A stretch of 50,667 bases of DNA from Alloscardovia macacae (GCF_002259705.1 NZ_MWWT01000005.1:498770-549436), one strand, 5' to 3'; positions 18,426-27,921 are shown, counted from the first letter of the stretch. The notes: generated by a model from the sequence alone, not told the origin. Made by a program: numbers and translations.

Positions 18426-20189
18426 TTACGCCTCCTTTTCTGCGTCTATGCTCAGGGATTCGATGTCCGGACCCTGTCCGCCCTGAGATTCTACGATTTC
18501 GCGATACGTATCGTTTGTGGCCATCAGTTCGTCATGCGTTCCCATGGCGTCAATTTTTCCGTTATCCATCACGATGATGTTTTCAGCGTGGCGAATGGAC
18601 GAGGCGCGCTGCGCGACGAGAAGCTGCGTGGCATTCTGGGTAATAGGTGCCAGTGCTGCGCGAAGTTTCGCATCCGTGGCCATGTCCAGAGCAGAGAACG
18701 AATCGTCGAAGGAGTAAATGAATGGCTTGCGCACGATGGCACGAGCGATGCTCAAGCGCTGCTTCTGACCACCAGAGAAGTTCGTGCCACCCTGCGCCAC
18801 GTGGGAGTCGAGTCCGTCAGGAAGCTCACGTACGAAGTCTGCAGCCTGAGCGACCTCTAATGCATGCCAGAGGTCTGTGTCAGTAGCGGAAGAATTGCCA
18901 TACAGAAGGTTCGAACGGATGGTTCCCGCGAACAGGACGGACTTCTGCGGAACCGGAGCGAACAGCTGAGCGAGCGCGGCCGGGTCGTATTCCTTCACGT
19001 TATGACCATCCACGAGGACCTCGCCGCTGGTCACGTCGAACATGCGGGATGCCAAACGGATGATGGTGCTCTTACCCGAGCCGGTCGCGCCGATGAATGC
19101 GGTCGTCTGGCCAGGGCGAGCGGTGAAGCTCACGTCTTCCAGTACAGGCTCTTCGGCTCCCGGATAGGAGAAGCTCACGTGGCGGAATTCGAGGACGCCC
19201 TGCGGATGCTCGTTCACGAACGGGTGTTCAGGAGCGCTAATCGAGCTCGTCGCCTCGAGAACTTCGTTAATGCGCTTCGCGGACACGGAGGCGCGCGGCA
19301 GCATCACGGACATCATGGTGGCCATCATCAGGCCCATGAGCATGATGAGCAGGTACTGAATGAAGGCCTGCAGAGAGCCGATCCCCATCTCGCCGGATTC
19401 GATACGGTGGCCGCCGAACCACATGATGGCCACGGTGGACACGTTAATGATGAAGAACATGGACGGAATGGCCACGCCCATCCAGCGTCCGATGTTCAGA
19501 ACGATGGAATAGAGATCCTTGTTACTCTCGTCGAAGCGTGCGCGTTCGGTGTCTTCACGAACGAATGCGCGAATGACGCGTACGCCGCTAATCTGCTCGC
19601 GCACGAGCTTGTTCACACTGTCGAGCTTCTTCTGCAGCTTTCCGAACAATGGGCCGAGCTGGCTCATAATGGCCCCCACGACCACGAGAACCAGTGGGAC
19701 GATGATGGCGAAGGACCAGGTCAGTGGGCCATCCTGGCGTGCAGCCATGATGATACCGCCCACGAACATAATAGGCGCCTGCAAAATGATGAGCATGGAC
19801 TGCATAGTGGCCTGCTGCACCTGCTGAACATCGTTTGTAGCGCGCGTGATGAGCGAGCCGGCCGAGAAGGTCTCTATCTCGTTCAGGGACAAGCCTTCGA
19901 CCGAGGCGAAGTAATCCTTGCGAATCTCGTAGCCCATGCGCATGGCTACATGCGTGGAGTAATACACGGCGATGATATTCGCGATGATTTGGATGGCAGC
20001 CACGGCCATCATGGTCCAGCCGATGGACCAGACTTTATCAGCGTCACCCGCAGTGACGCCGTCGTTAATGATGTCTGCCTGAAGGTTTGGCAGGTAGAGG
20101 TTTAAGACTGTTTGAATGATCTGAACGGCGACCAGCAGGGTGGTTTCCACCCAGTGGCGGCTCAGATATTTTCTCCATAAAGAGAGCAT
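18426..20189 (-). CDS. ABC exporter half-transporter with degenerate ATPase site
   Basis: The 587-aa partner of the next gene. It has six membrane segments, Walker A GATGSGKST, signature FSGGQKQRLSIARA and a Walker B that reads IYSFDDSFSALD, in which Asp replaces the catalytic Glu. This substitution is typical of the degenerate subunit in heterodimeric exporters of the TM287/288, BmrCD and LmrCD type (family knowledge). The ATG is preceded by GAAAGG. It lies 126 bases after the MarR gene in the same direction. Confidence 0.9.
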   Translation of the reverse strand: MLSLWRKYLSRHWVETTLLVAVQIIQTVLNLYLPNLQADIINDGVTAGDADKVWSIGWTMMAVAAIQIIANIIAVYYSTHVAMRMGYEIRKDYFASVEGLSLNEIETFSAGSLITRATNDVQQVQQATMQSMLIILQAPIMFVGGIIMAARQDGPLTWSFAIIVPLVLVVVGAIMSQLGPLFGKLQKKLDSVNKLVREQISGVRVIRAFVREDTERARFDESNKDLYSIVLNIGRWMGVAIPSMFFIINVSTVAIMWFGGHRIESGEMGIGSLQAFIQYLLIMLMGLMMATMMSVMLPRASVSAKRINEVLEATSSISAPEHPFVNEHPQGVLEFRHVSFSYPGAEEPVLEDVSFTARPGQTTAFIGATGSGKSTIIRLASRMFDVTSGEVLVDGHNVKEYDPAALAQLFAPVPQKSVLFAGTIRSNLLYGNSSATDTDLWHALEVAQAADFVRELPDGLDSHVAQGGTNFSGGQKQRLSIARAIVRKPFIYSFDDSFSALDMATDAKLRAALAPITQNATQLLVAQRASSIRHAENIIVMDNGKIDAMGTHDELMATNDTYREIVESQGGQGPDIESLSIDAEKEA

Positions 20190-20270
20190 GGAGTGCCTTT
20201 CTTTGTGTGGATAAGGAATGAAGGGATGAAGGATGAAGGAGGAGTGCTTCTGCGCTCTGAGCGCGGGGCT

Positions 20271-20320
20271 CGGGACTATTCGGGACTATTCGGGACTATT
20301 AGGGGCTATTCGGGACTACG
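20271..20320. repeat. 10-bp tandem repeat, five units
   Basis: Three perfect CGGGACTATT units and two variants run through 20271-20320. They overlap the MarR stop codon and lie in the leader of the first exporter gene. The 10-base period equals about one helical turn, and a change in unit number could alter spacing between regulator and exporter translation. A purine-rich GATGAAGG repeat follows at 20217-20241. Confidence 0.85.
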
Positions 20321-20933
20321 ACTTGCTGTCGAGGCGAGCACTAGCCATAGCAGAAGAACGCCAGCGCTGAATAGCTGTCCTAAAGGCATTCTCGAAGTCA
20401 GACGAGTCTCGTGTCTCGCGCATGATCTCACGCGCCTTGCTAAAATGCATGCTCAACTGGTCGAGGCTGGACCATCGCTCATCATCAGACAGCGTCTGGT
20501 GGACGAAGTCGAGAAATTCCTGACTTCCAGACATATTGTCCAGCTTCTGGAGCAGACCGTAGAGCTGCTGTACTTCATCTGCTGTGAAATTCTCGAAAAG
20601 CTTATCTGTCATGGCCTGTGAGGCCAGAGACCTGTCAAGTAGAAGTGCTTTCCCCTTCGCTGTAATGGCCACGAGTGTCACGCGCGAGTCTTCTGTGGAC
20701 TTCATGCGCTCGACGGTCTCGGTTTGTTCGAGCTTCTTGATAATCTGTGTCACACTCGCCGGAGTGATGCCCAGTGCTTCAGCTATCTGGCCCGCCGTGA
20801 GCTTTCCGCGCTCGCTGAGCATAGTCAGCGTGCGAATGCTCGTGTTTTCCAGCGTTCCGAACTGCGCCGCCAGCATAAACGCCGGCTGGTGACCCAGATG
20901 GAGAAGGTACGAGAAGATGGTATCTTTTTCCAT
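20316..20933 (-). CDS. MarR-family transcriptional regulator
   Basis: A 205-aa winged-helix protein: dimerisation helices, then the DNA-recognition region KLTAGQIAEALGITPASVTQIIKKLEQTE (residues about 63-91) and the wing RMKSTEDSRVTLVAITAKG. A C-terminal extension of about 60 residues is longer than in most MarR proteins. It leads an operon with two ABC exporter subunits. The promoter in front of it contains two inverted repeats that fit as its own operators, so autorepression with release by an efflux substrate is likely (inference). Confidence 0.88.
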   Translation of the reverse strand: MEKDTIFSYLLHLGHQPAFMLAAQFGTLENTSIRTLTMLSERGKLTAGQIAEALGITPASVTQIIKKLEQTETVERMKSTEDSRVTLVAITAKGKALLLDRSLASQAMTDKLFENFTADEVQQLYGLLQKLDNMSGSQEFLDFVHQTLSDDERWSSLDQLSMHFSKAREIMRETRDSSDFENAFRTAIQRWRSSAMASARLDSKS

Positions 20934-20960
20934 AGCGTTCTCACGACCCTTCCTGAGGTT

Positions 20961-21036
20961 ATTTAGTTTAGTTTTTACGTAACGAACTAAATAATACGCT
21001 GGGATATTTAGTTTGTCAATTTTCTCTTAACTAAAT
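20961..21036 (-). promoter_or_regulatory. Promoter with two MarR-type operators
   Basis: On the minus strand, TTGACA (21014-21019) and TATTAT (20991-20996) are separated by exactly 17 bases, a near-consensus sigma70 promoter. Two inverted repeats with the same half-site, ATTTAGTT ... AACTAAAT, lie at 20961-20992 and 21006-21036. They cover the -10/downstream region and the -35 box, so occupancy should block RNA polymerase. Confidence 0.85.
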
Positions 21037-21074
21037 TTTCTCGAGCGGTGCCCGGGCGTGTCTTTCGGGTGAGG

Positions 21075-21354
21075 TTTTGGGTGGAAATGACTATCAAGAG
21101 CCTTACTCTCTGGGGTTTTGGGCGTATCTGACTGCGCGCGTGATCATTTACGCTCAAAACATTCTCCACTTTGAGTTGTGACGGTCATATGCGCCCAAAA
21201 CTTTAGTTTCCGAGCATATCATCATAGCTTTTGGGCGGATGTGACTACGCTCATAGTCACATCCGCCCAAAAAGAACTCGCAGGGAGCCCTCCGTGATCA
21301 CTTCCGCCCAAAACCCCGTTAGCCGCAGAACACTACGGTCATTCTCGCCCAAAA
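21075..21354. repeat. Phased inverted-motif cluster D (8 copies)
   Basis: Copies start at F21075, F21116, R21143, R21184, F21229, R21256, R21297 and R21338. Distances are 41, 27, 41, 45, 27, 41 and 41. The first four form a complete F-F-R-R tetrad; the second group is F-R-R-R. It fills the space between the MarR promoter and the 3' end of the next ABC ATPase gene. Confidence 0.94.
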
Positions 21355-21394
21355 CATGGCATCCCGGAATACCTAGGTACCCAGCACCACGCGG

Positions 21395-22378
21395 CTATCC
21401 AGCCACGAAAGCAGACCAGCGTCCACCCTCACGCCCACGCCCACCATCAGCAGACGCAGACGCCGACGCAGGCTCACGACGAACCTCGAGTTTCATGCCG
21501 AAGAGATCGCTCAGACGCTCGCTGGTCAGACCCTCCTCGATAGAGCCGGTGAATACGATGGTTCCCGGAGCAGGATTGAGCACAGTACCTCCGTCCGCGG
21601 GTATTTCTTCCGAGGCAGCCACTTCTGCCTCCAGCTCTCGCGCCCGGCTCTCAGACACGTGTCCGAGGATAGCGATGTGATCAAACTCCGGCGGAATTTC
21701 TTCGAGGCGGTGCGTCACGAGAATCGTGGAACGCGCCTGACGCCCACTCGCATCATCACGCCCGCCGTTCTGCCCCGGGCGCTCACCATTCACCTCCTGG
21801 TCGCCTCGCGCCAGCTCCCCGAGCGCCGAGACGACGAGCTCGCGACCACCGAGGTCGAGGCCCGTCGTCGGCTCGTCGAGAATAAGAAGCTCGGGAGAGG
21901 TCATGAGCGCCCTGCAGATGGCCACGCGCGTCCGCTCTCCCTCGGAGAGCTTATACATTTTCTTCCCAGCCACATACTCTATGCCATAGCGCCGAAGCAG
22001 ACACCTAGCCCGCTCATACACGTCAGAATCATACGCATCATAATAGTTATCCAGTCGAGCATCCACTGCCGAGACCACCACGTCCAGGGGGTCAGACAGC
22101 GGAGAAAAGTCACGATTCAGCGCCCCCGAGGCCAGCCCTATGCGCGAGCGATACGAAAAGACATTCACTTTCCCGAGCCGGTTCCCCAGAATATCCACTG
22201 TTCCTGAGGTAGGAAAAAGCCGAGTGGACATCATAGACACAAGAGTGGATTTGCCTATACCGTTCGGCCCGAAAAGCACCCAGTTCTCGCCTGCGCCCAC
22301 ACTCAAAGAGACGTCCGCGAGGATAGTGCGTCGCGAACGCCGGAAAAGAACATTATGTATATCGATAGAATTGACCAT
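21395..22378 (-). CDS. ABC transporter ATP-binding protein
   Basis: A single ATPase subunit of 327 aa. Walker A FGPNGIGKST, signature LSEGERTRVAICRA and Walker B ELLILDEPTTGLD are followed by an H-loop in TILVTHRLEEI. It resembles the YlmA/ModF-like group, cytoplasmic ATPases with no obvious permease partner. A Gly/Glu/Asp/Arg-rich insert precedes the H-loop, and the C-terminus is Ser/Ala/Gly-rich. The start is the ATG at 22378 because GGAGGAG stands seven bases upstream; the longer open frame runs into the previous gene. No permease gene is adjacent, so its role is unclear. Confidence 0.82.
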   Translation of the reverse strand: MVNSIDIHNVLFRRSRRTILADVSLSVGAGENWVLFGPNGIGKSTLVSMMSTRLFPTSGTVDILGNRLGKVNVFSYRSRIGLASGALNRDFSPLSDPLDVVVSAVDARLDNYYDAYDSDVYERARCLLRRYGIEYVAGKKMYKLSEGERTRVAICRALMTSPELLILDEPTTGLDLGGRELVVSALGELARGDQEVNGERPGQNGGRDDASGRQARSTILVTHRLEEIPPEFDHIAILGHVSESRARELEAEVAASEEIPADGGTVLNPAPGTIVFTGSIEEGLTSERLSDLFGMKLEVRREPASASASADGGRGREGGRWSAFVAG

Positions 22379-22454
22379 AGAAAAACTCCTCCACATACGC
22401 GAATGCCCGCGCAGCCGAAACCGCGCGGACACTAGCGTGAAACACTCAAAAAGC

Positions 22455-23306
22455 CTAGATGGCCGTCCCATACTGGTCGAGGTGCGGATTCTCGGACGAC
22501 GGACGCGCCACGATGAACAGGTCCAGCACGCCCACAGCGAAGGCGATGGCGATGCCCATAACCACCCACACGGATGCCGTCCAGAACAGCAGCGAGACGA
22601 ACGCACACGCCGTCACGACGATGAGAATCCAGTTCAGCACACGCACCCACCAGCTCAGGCTGTGCGCACGCACCCCAGAGCCCGCACCGCCACCGCGACG
22701 CGCCGACGCCGCAGCCTGCGCTTCCTGCATGTCTTCCATGCGGTCCTGGCGAGCCAACTCCTCATACGCATTCACCGGCTCCATACGCGCGAGAATGGCC
22801 AGCGCCAGAAGCGCGATGACGAAGATGACGATGTTCACCGCACCGCGCAGATGATGATTCGTCACAAAGAATGCGATGGCAGCCACGAGCGAGACTCCAG
22901 CCACGAGCCACGCACCGAGCGATCCCCACCAGCGCGGCGAACGAGCCAGAGCCGGATGTGCGGCAGTCTCGCGTGCCTGCTTTTCCTGCTCCTCCTGTTC
23001 ACGCAGCATCTGAGCCATAGCGCGCTCGCGCAGCTTGCGCTCCTTCTTGAGGGCCTTCTTTTCCGCGCTCGCAGCGCGCATCTTCGGATCAGCTGATGGG
23101 ATGACATCCGAATCATCATCCTGCTCGAGTGTGGAGCTCGACGGCTTCCACTCCCCCTTCGCCTTATTCTGCAAACGTACAGAGCGTTCCTGCAGTGACT
23201 GCTCGTCCAGAAGCCCGTCACGCGAGCGTGCCATACCCTGCTGTGGTTCGGCCTGTCCTCGACGCTGACGTTTGGCCTGTGCACGACGTTCTGCTCTATT
23301 CGGCAT
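22455..23306 (-). CDS. Membrane protein of unknown function
   Basis: A 283-aa protein I do not recognise. The first 125 residues are hydrophilic and rich in Lys/Arg/Glu, with heptad-like charged stretches (AEKKALKKERKLRERAMAQM) that suggest a coiled coil. Four membrane segments follow as two hairpins (about residues 140-190 and 220-270), separated by a charged loop. The start is the ATG at 23306 (MPNRAERRA), preceded by GGGGAG. It lies between hemW and the ABC ATPase on the same strand. A GC-rich hairpin at about 22405-22432 separates it from the ATPase gene. Confidence 0.7.
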   Translation of the reverse strand: MPNRAERRAQAKRQRRGQAEPQQGMARSRDGLLDEQSLQERSVRLQNKAKGEWKPSSSTLEQDDDSDVIPSADPKMRAASAEKKALKKERKLRERAMAQMLREQEEQEKQARETAAHPALARSPRWWGSLGAWLVAGVSLVAAIAFFVTNHHLRGAVNIVIFVIALLALAILARMEPVNAYEELARQDRMEDMQEAQAAASARRGGGAGSGVRAHSLSWWVRVLNWILIVVTACAFVSLLFWTASVWVVMGIAIAFAVGVLDLFIVARPSSENPHLDQYGTAI

Positions 23307-23317
23307 AGTTACTCCCC

Positions 23318-23334
23318 TTTTTGAGCGCATCTGA
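23318..23334 (+). repeat. Degenerate solitary copy of the 17-bp motif
   Basis: TTTTGAGCGCATCTGAC differs from the forward motif at one core base. A decayed reverse partner (GTCGTTTACCG) begins about 25 bases later. It lies in the 69-base leader between hemW and the membrane-protein gene, the only copy in a short gap. Confidence 0.55.
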
Positions 23335-23375
23335 CCGCGCTGGTCGTTTACCGTTCTTAGTTTAGTATAGTAGCG

Positions 23376-24551
23376 TTACGCGCCTACCGCCGCCACGACT
23401 TGCGCTATCATCGCGTCGTTCAGCAGTCTGCCGCGCCGCGTGGCTATGATCCGCCCGTTTTTTATCGTGGCCAATTTTTCTCTCTCAAACTCGGCCAGTG
23501 TCACGTCGGGGATGCTCATCCCGGCTGCTTTCTCGAAGGCGGCGATGTCGAGCCCCTCGCGCATGCGCAGTCCCAGAATGGCCATTTCCTCGATGCACAT
23601 GGTGGAGTCGAGAGTCTCGCTGTCTGCCCACGGAACGCGCTTTTGAGTGATGGATGTGCCCCACATTTTCGGGTGGTGGATGTCCCAGCTGCGCAGGGCG
23701 AGGCCGTTATAATGCGAGTGCGCACCGGGGCCGATGCCTGCCCAGTCCACGTTTCTCCAGTAACCGAGGTTATGCTCGGATTCGTTCCCCGGACGACACC
23801 AGTTGGACACTTCGTACCACTCGAGGCCCGCCTGGCTGAAGAGCTCATCAGCTATCTCATACTTCGTCGCCTCGTCATCATCATCCGGCTCGGGAAGACG
23901 CCCGGACGCTATCATGCGGCCCATCTTCGTGGTGGGTTCGAGAGCCAGAGCGTAGGCAGAGATATGATCCACATCCAGCTCGAGAGCCGCCTCGACTGAG
24001 GTACGCCAGTCCTCCACACTTTCGCCAGGAGTGCCATAGATAAGATCCACACTCGAGCGCAGGCCGAGACGCCTGGCCGCATCCACATTCGAGACCACAT
24101 TCTCCTGATTATGCGTGCGGTCGAGAGTCTTCAGAACATGGGGAACGGCAGACTGCATACCGAACGAAATGCGGTTAAAACCGCCATCCTGCAGTTCGGC
24201 CAGATATGCTGCATCCACGGTGTCAGGATTCGCCTCCGTCGTGACTTCGGCACCCTCTTCTATCCCCCATAAGTCGCGAATATGGGCCACGAGGCGCACG
24301 AGGTCGTGCGCTGGCAGGATGGTAGGCGTCCCTCCTCCGAAGAATATCGTGTGCGCGGGAGGCTCATGAAGGTCATGGGAAAGTTGCCACTCCTTCACGA
24401 GGTCCATCTCCCGCATGGCCATATCCGCATACGAGGACCGGCTCACGCCGCCGCCCAAGTCTACGGCCGTATACGTGTTAAAGTCGCAGTATCCGCAGCG
24501 ACGCAGGCAGAACGGAACGTGGACGTACACTTCGTACGGAACCTGCGCCAT
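23376..24551 (-). CDS. hemW: HemW-like radical SAM protein
   Basis: The 391-aa protein starts MAQVPYEVYVHVPFC and carries the radical SAM cysteines C15, C19 and C22 (CLRRCGYC), followed by FFGGGTPT and a HemN_C-like C-terminal domain. HemW proteins were long annotated as oxygen-independent coproporphyrinogen oxidases but are thought to be haem chaperones. The start is the ATG at 24551, one base after the lepA stop, so it is translationally coupled to lepA. The longer open frame would overlap lepA by more than 100 bases. Confidence 0.9.
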   Translation of the reverse strand: MAQVPYEVYVHVPFCLRRCGYCDFNTYTAVDLGGGVSRSSYADMAMREMDLVKEWQLSHDLHEPPAHTIFFGGGTPTILPAHDLVRLVAHIRDLWGIEEGAEVTTEANPDTVDAAYLAELQDGGFNRISFGMQSAVPHVLKTLDRTHNQENVVSNVDAARRLGLRSSVDLIYGTPGESVEDWRTSVEAALELDVDHISAYALALEPTTKMGRMIASGRLPEPDDDDEATKYEIADELFSQAGLEWYEVSNWCRPGNESEHNLGYWRNVDWAGIGPGAHSHYNGLALRSWDIHHPKMWGTSITQKRVPWADSETLDSTMCIEEMAILGLRMREGLDIAAFEKAAGMSIPDVTLAEFEREKLATIKNGRIIATRRGRLLNDAMIAQVVAAVGA

Positions 24552-24552
24552 A

Positions 24553-26427
24553 CTAACTCGCCTTCTGTGCCGCGCGGATCTTATCCTTCGTGTCGCGGTC
24601 AGTCGGCTCATCCGTAGCGAGGGCTGCGATGAATGCCTCCTGCGGAACCTCCACATGTCCCAGCATCTTCATGCGCTTCTTACCCGCCTTCTGCTTCTCG
24701 AGGAGCTTACGCTTACGGGTGATGTCACCGCCGTAGCACTTGGCCAGAACGTCCTTACGCAGCGCACGGATGTTCTCGCGGGCGATGATACGCGAGCCTA
24801 TGGCAGCCTGAATAGGAATCTCGAACTGCTGACGCGGAATCAGCTCACGCAGCTTCTTCGTCATCATGACGCCATACGAGTATGCCTTATCGCGATGCAC
24901 GATGGCACTAAAGGCATCCACCGTCTCACCCTGAATGAGGATATCCACCTTCACGAGGTCTGCAGTCTGCTCGCCAGACTCGTGGTAGTCCAGGCTCGCG
25001 TAGCCCTTCGTACGGCTCTTGAGCTGATCAAAGAAGTCGAAGACTATCTCTGCCAGAGGGATGGTGTAGTGCATCTCCACGCGCTCAGGCGAGATGTACT
25101 CCATCGTGCCCATGTTCCCACGGTGCTCCTGGCACAGCTCCATCACCGATCCGATGAATTCCTTCGGCAGAATGATGTCTGCAGCCACCATGGGCTCGGT
25201 GACCGAGCGCACCTTTCCTTCAGGGAATTCGCTCGGATTCGTCACATGATGCTCAGAGCGGTCTTCCATGACGACGTCATACGTCACCGATGGTGCGGTG
25301 GAGATGAGGTCCAGGCCGAACTCGCGGCGCAGACGCTCGGAGACGATCTCCATATGCAGCAGGCCGAGGAAGCCACAGCGGAAACCAAAACCCAGAGCCA
25401 CCGAGGTCTCCGGCTCGTAGACGAGAGCCGCGTCATTCAGCTTCAGCTTATCCAGAGCGTCTCGAAGGTCTGGGAACTGCGCATTATCTATAGGGAAGAG
25501 GCCCGCGTACACCATAGGCTGTGGGTCTCGGTATCCCGCGAGTGGTTCTTCTGCCGGAGCGACTTCTGCCGTGATGGTGTCTCCCACCTTCGACTGGCTC
25601 ACGTCCTTCACGCCGGTGATGATATATCCCACTTCTCCAGCGCCCAGAGCCTTCGTCGGCTGCATTTCTGGGCTAATCACACCCAGCTCGATAGGGTCAT
25701 GGACCGTGCCCAGTCCCATCATGCGGATCTTCTGGCGGCTTTTCAGCTCACCGTCCACCATGCGAATATAGGTGACGATACCACGGTACGAGTCATATAC
25801 AGAGTCAAAGATGAGTGCGCGCGCTGGGCTGTCTGGCGCATCCTGCCCTTTCGGCGCTGGCACTTCTGCCACGATGCGGTTCAGGAGCTCTGCTACGCCA
25901 TCACCCGTCTTACCTGAGACGCGCAGGACCTCGCTCGGATCCACGCCGAGCAGACCCGCTATTTCGTCGGCATGCTTATCTGGCTCCGCGCTCGGAAGGT
26001 CTATCTTATTTAAGACTGGAATGATGGCTAGGTCATGATCCATGGCCATGTACAGGTTCGACAGGGTCTGCGCTTCGATGCCCTGCGTGGCGTCCACGAG
26101 GAGGACTGCGCCCTCACATGCGGCCAGCGAACGCGATACTTCGTAGGAAAAGTCTACGTGTCCCGGCGTGTCTATCATGCCGAGTGTGTATTCCGTACCG
26201 TCCACTGTCCATGGCACGCGCACGGCCTGGGACTTAATGGTGATGCCGCGCTCCTGCTCGATGTCCATGCGGTCGAGGAAGCGGTCGCGCATTTCGCGCT
26301 GCTCCACGATACCGCTCAGCTGCAGAATGCGGTCTGCCACGGTGGACTTACCGTGGTCGATGTGCGCGATAATGCAAAAGTTACGGACGAGCGACTGGTC
26401 GGTCGAGCCCGGCTGATTCTGTGCCAT
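24553..26427 (-). CDS. lepA: Elongation factor 4
   Basis: Ribosome-associated translational GTPase of 624 aa. G1 [10 protein letters not shown]3 DTPGHVDF and G4 NKIDLP are present, followed by the LepA-specific C-terminal domain ending in the basic [20 protein letters not shown] segment. Length is slightly above the usual 600 aa. It is divergent from rpsT, with 137 bases between the two starts, and is followed immediately by hemW. Confidence 0.96.
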   Translation of the reverse strand: MAQNQPGSTDQSLVRNFCIIAHIDHGKSTVADRILQLSGIVEQREMRDRFLDRMDIEQERGITIKSQAVRVPWTVDGTEYTLGMIDTPGHVDFSYEVSRSLAACEGAVLLVDATQGIEAQTLSNLYMAMDHDLAIIPVLNKIDLPSAEPDKHADEIAGLLGVDPSEVLRVSGKTGDGVAELLNRIVAEVPAPKGQDAPDSPARALIFDSVYDSYRGIVTYIRMVDGELKSRQKIRMMGLGTVHDPIELGVISPEMQPTKALGAGEVGYIITGVKDVSQSKVGDTITAEVAPAEEPLAGYRDPQPMVYAGLFPIDNAQFPDLRDALDKLKLNDAALVYEPETSVALGFGFRCGFLGLLHMEIVSERLRREFGLDLISTAPSVTYDVVMEDRSEHHVTNPSEFPEGKVRSVTEPMVAADIILPKEFIGSVMELCQEHRGNMGTMEYISPERVEMHYTIPLAEIVFDFFDQLKSRTKGYASLDYHESGEQTADLVKVDILIQGETVDAFSAIVHRDKAYSYGVMMTKKLRELIPRQQFEIPIQAAIGSRIIARENIRALRKDVLAKCYGGDITRKRKLLEKQKAGKKRMKMLGHVEVPQEAFIAALATDEPTDRDTKDKIRAAQKAS

Positions 26428-26564
26428 AGATGACGCTTCCTTTTATTTTTTCGTTTTTCTTCTGCGCGGTCATGCGTGCGCTTCGTGAACTGCATCCAAT
26501 TCTACATGACTCATGGTATGATTATGACCTGTATGCCGTGTAACAAACGTTTGGAGAAATAAAA

Positions 26565-26825
26565 GTGGCAAATATTAAGTCGCAGAAGAAGCGCATTCTC
26601 ACTAATGAGAAGGCTCATAAGCGTAACGTGGCTTTCAAGAGCCAGTTGAAGCGCACCGTCCGCGCTACCCGCGAAGCTATCGCAGCTGGCGATAAGGCAG
26701 CAGCACAGGAAGCATTCGCAGTAGCAGCCCAGAAGCTCGATAAGGCAGCTGGTCGCGGTATCATCCATAAGAATCAGGCAGCAAACCGCAAGTCTGCTCT
26801 GGCTCTGGCTATTAACGCGCTCTAA
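26565..26825 (+). CDS. rpsT: 30S ribosomal protein S20
   Basis: Small basic 86-aa primary 16S rRNA-binding protein beginning [21 protein letters not shown], typical of S20. The start is GTG, preceded by GGAG nine bases upstream. It is a single-gene unit divergent from lepA and followed by a strong GC-rich hairpin. A possible -10 box (TATGAT) lies at 26517-26522. Confidence 0.96.
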   Translation: MANIKSQKKRILTNEKAHKRNVAFKSQLKRTVRATREAIAAGDKAAAQEAFAVAAQKLDKAAGRGIIHKNQAANRKSALALAINAL

Positions 26826-26916
26826 AGCTTCTTCTTAGAAAGCTTCATCTAGCTCTCAGGAGCTAGGTCTGGAGGGCTAGCGTCTCCGCAAGATTCTCTC
26901 GCTCTCCACTTTTATC

Positions 26917-26952
26917 AAGGCCGCCCGTGGTATGTCTACCCACGGGCGGCCT
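26917..26952 (+). terminator. Hairpin terminator after rpsT
   Basis: A perfect 14-bp GC-rich stem (AAGGCCGCCCGTGG with CCACGGGCGGCCTT) and an 8-base loop, 92 bases after the rpsT stop. The following TT-GTG-T stretch is a weak U-tract, so termination could be partial. Confidence 0.7.
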
Positions 26953-27034
26953 TGTGTATGGGGCGGTGTGGGGGCGGCGCGGGCGGCGCAGGTGGCGCAG
27001 GTGGTGCGGGGTTTCTCTCCTCCTCCCATCGCGA

Positions 27035-27241
27035 TTTTGGGCGGATATGACCATCAGGGTGGTCACATCCGCCCAAAAGATCACTTTAACGAAGTAGTCG
27101 TGGTCAGTTACGCCCAAAACTCCTCGTCTATCTTAGTGAGAAGATCCATCTTGCGATTTTGGGCGCAACTGACCATACTGGTCGATCTCAGGCCTGCTTT
27201 TGGGCGCATATGACTATCCCCACAGTCACATCCGCCCAAAA
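27035..27241. repeat. Phased inverted-motif cluster E (6 copies)
   Basis: Copies start at F27035, R27062, R27103, F27157, F27198 and R27225. Distances are 27, 41, 54, 41 and 27, so the cluster is mirror-like: F-R-R then F-F-R. The inner pairs make near-perfect hairpins. It sits between two plus-strand genes. Confidence 0.93.
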
Positions 27242-27296
27242 CCTCCACTCAGCACACACAGCTCCTCCATAGATGGCGGTTTATCCTAGAAGTAAT

Positions 27297-27333
27297 GGGG
27301 CTTCAGCGCTGCTCCCCCGCTAACGCTGACCCC
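27297..27333 (+). other. Hairpin in the leader of the next gene
   Basis: GGGGCTTCAGCG and CGCTGACCCC can pair with a two-base bulge around a 15-base loop, ending about 18 bases before the ribosome-binding site of the gene at 27361. No T-run follows. It could be an end-of-transcript structure or a leader element. Confidence 0.4.
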
Positions 27334-27360
27334 TCCTGATGAGAATCAAGGGAGGCAGTG

Positions 27361-27921
27361 ATGGCAGTCACGGCACAGTCACTTACGGAATCAGTCACAG
27401 CTCAGACAGCTCTGTCCGATAACGAAAATCACACGGGCGAGGACGTGAGAAAGCTATCACACCACCGGCTGGCGCTCATTCTCTTCGGAGTTCTTACGGC
27501 GCTCGTTCTGTGCACCATAGTGTGGGCTACAGCATCCTGGCAGAACAGGCCCGAGCAGTACATTCTCCAGACGTATGGTATTCAGATTCCTGAAGGAGTA
27601 AGCATCTCGGAGATAGCCACTGAAGAAGGGTGGGACAGTACTCTCCTCCACGGCACATTCACCGTTCGCGAACCTAACGGACTCGTGGACCCGAATAATT
27701 TCCGGCCAGTGAGTGAAACGAAGGATGAGAAGCTCGCGTCGCTTGTCGACGAGGTGACTCACACCTTCTCCTTGCCGAAGAATCAGACAGTGGACTTGAG
27801 CTCGTCGGAGAGAACGAAGAGCCTGAGTTACCAGCGCATCACTATACGAGGCTCGAGCATATTCGTCATCTTTTACGACGAAGCCCGCAACTCATTTTTC
27901 TTCTACGGATCGCGCAGATAA
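27361..27921 (+). CDS. Membrane-anchored protein of unknown function
   Basis: A 186-aa protein with a short cytoplasmic N-terminus, one membrane segment (ALILFGVLTALVLCTIVWA, about residues 38-57) and an extracytoplasmic domain of about 125 residues with no cysteines or recognisable motif. The start is the ATG at 27361, five bases after GGAGG; the GTG at 27358 is too close. The 3' end overlaps the convergent membrane-protein gene by 30 bases. I do not recognise the family. Confidence 0.7.
   Translation: MAVTAQSLTESVTAQTALSDNENHTGEDVRKLSHHRLALILFGVLTALVLCTIVWATASWQNRPEQYILQTYGIQIPEGVSISEIATEEGWDSTLLHGTFTVREPNGLVDPNNFRPVSETKDEKLASLVDEVTHTFSLPKNQTVDLSSSERTKSLSYQRITIRGSSIFVIFYDEARNSFFFYGSRR

Noticed and set aside
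18864-20105. 413-codon plus-strand frame opposite the first exporter gene
   Set aside because: Composition (His, Asp, Glu, Arg) is typical of antisense reading of a membrane-protein gene; no independent evidence of coding.
24415-25917. 500-codon plus-strand frame opposite lepA
   Set aside because: It mirrors the codons of a highly conserved GTPase gene and has no ribosome-binding site or recognisable motif.
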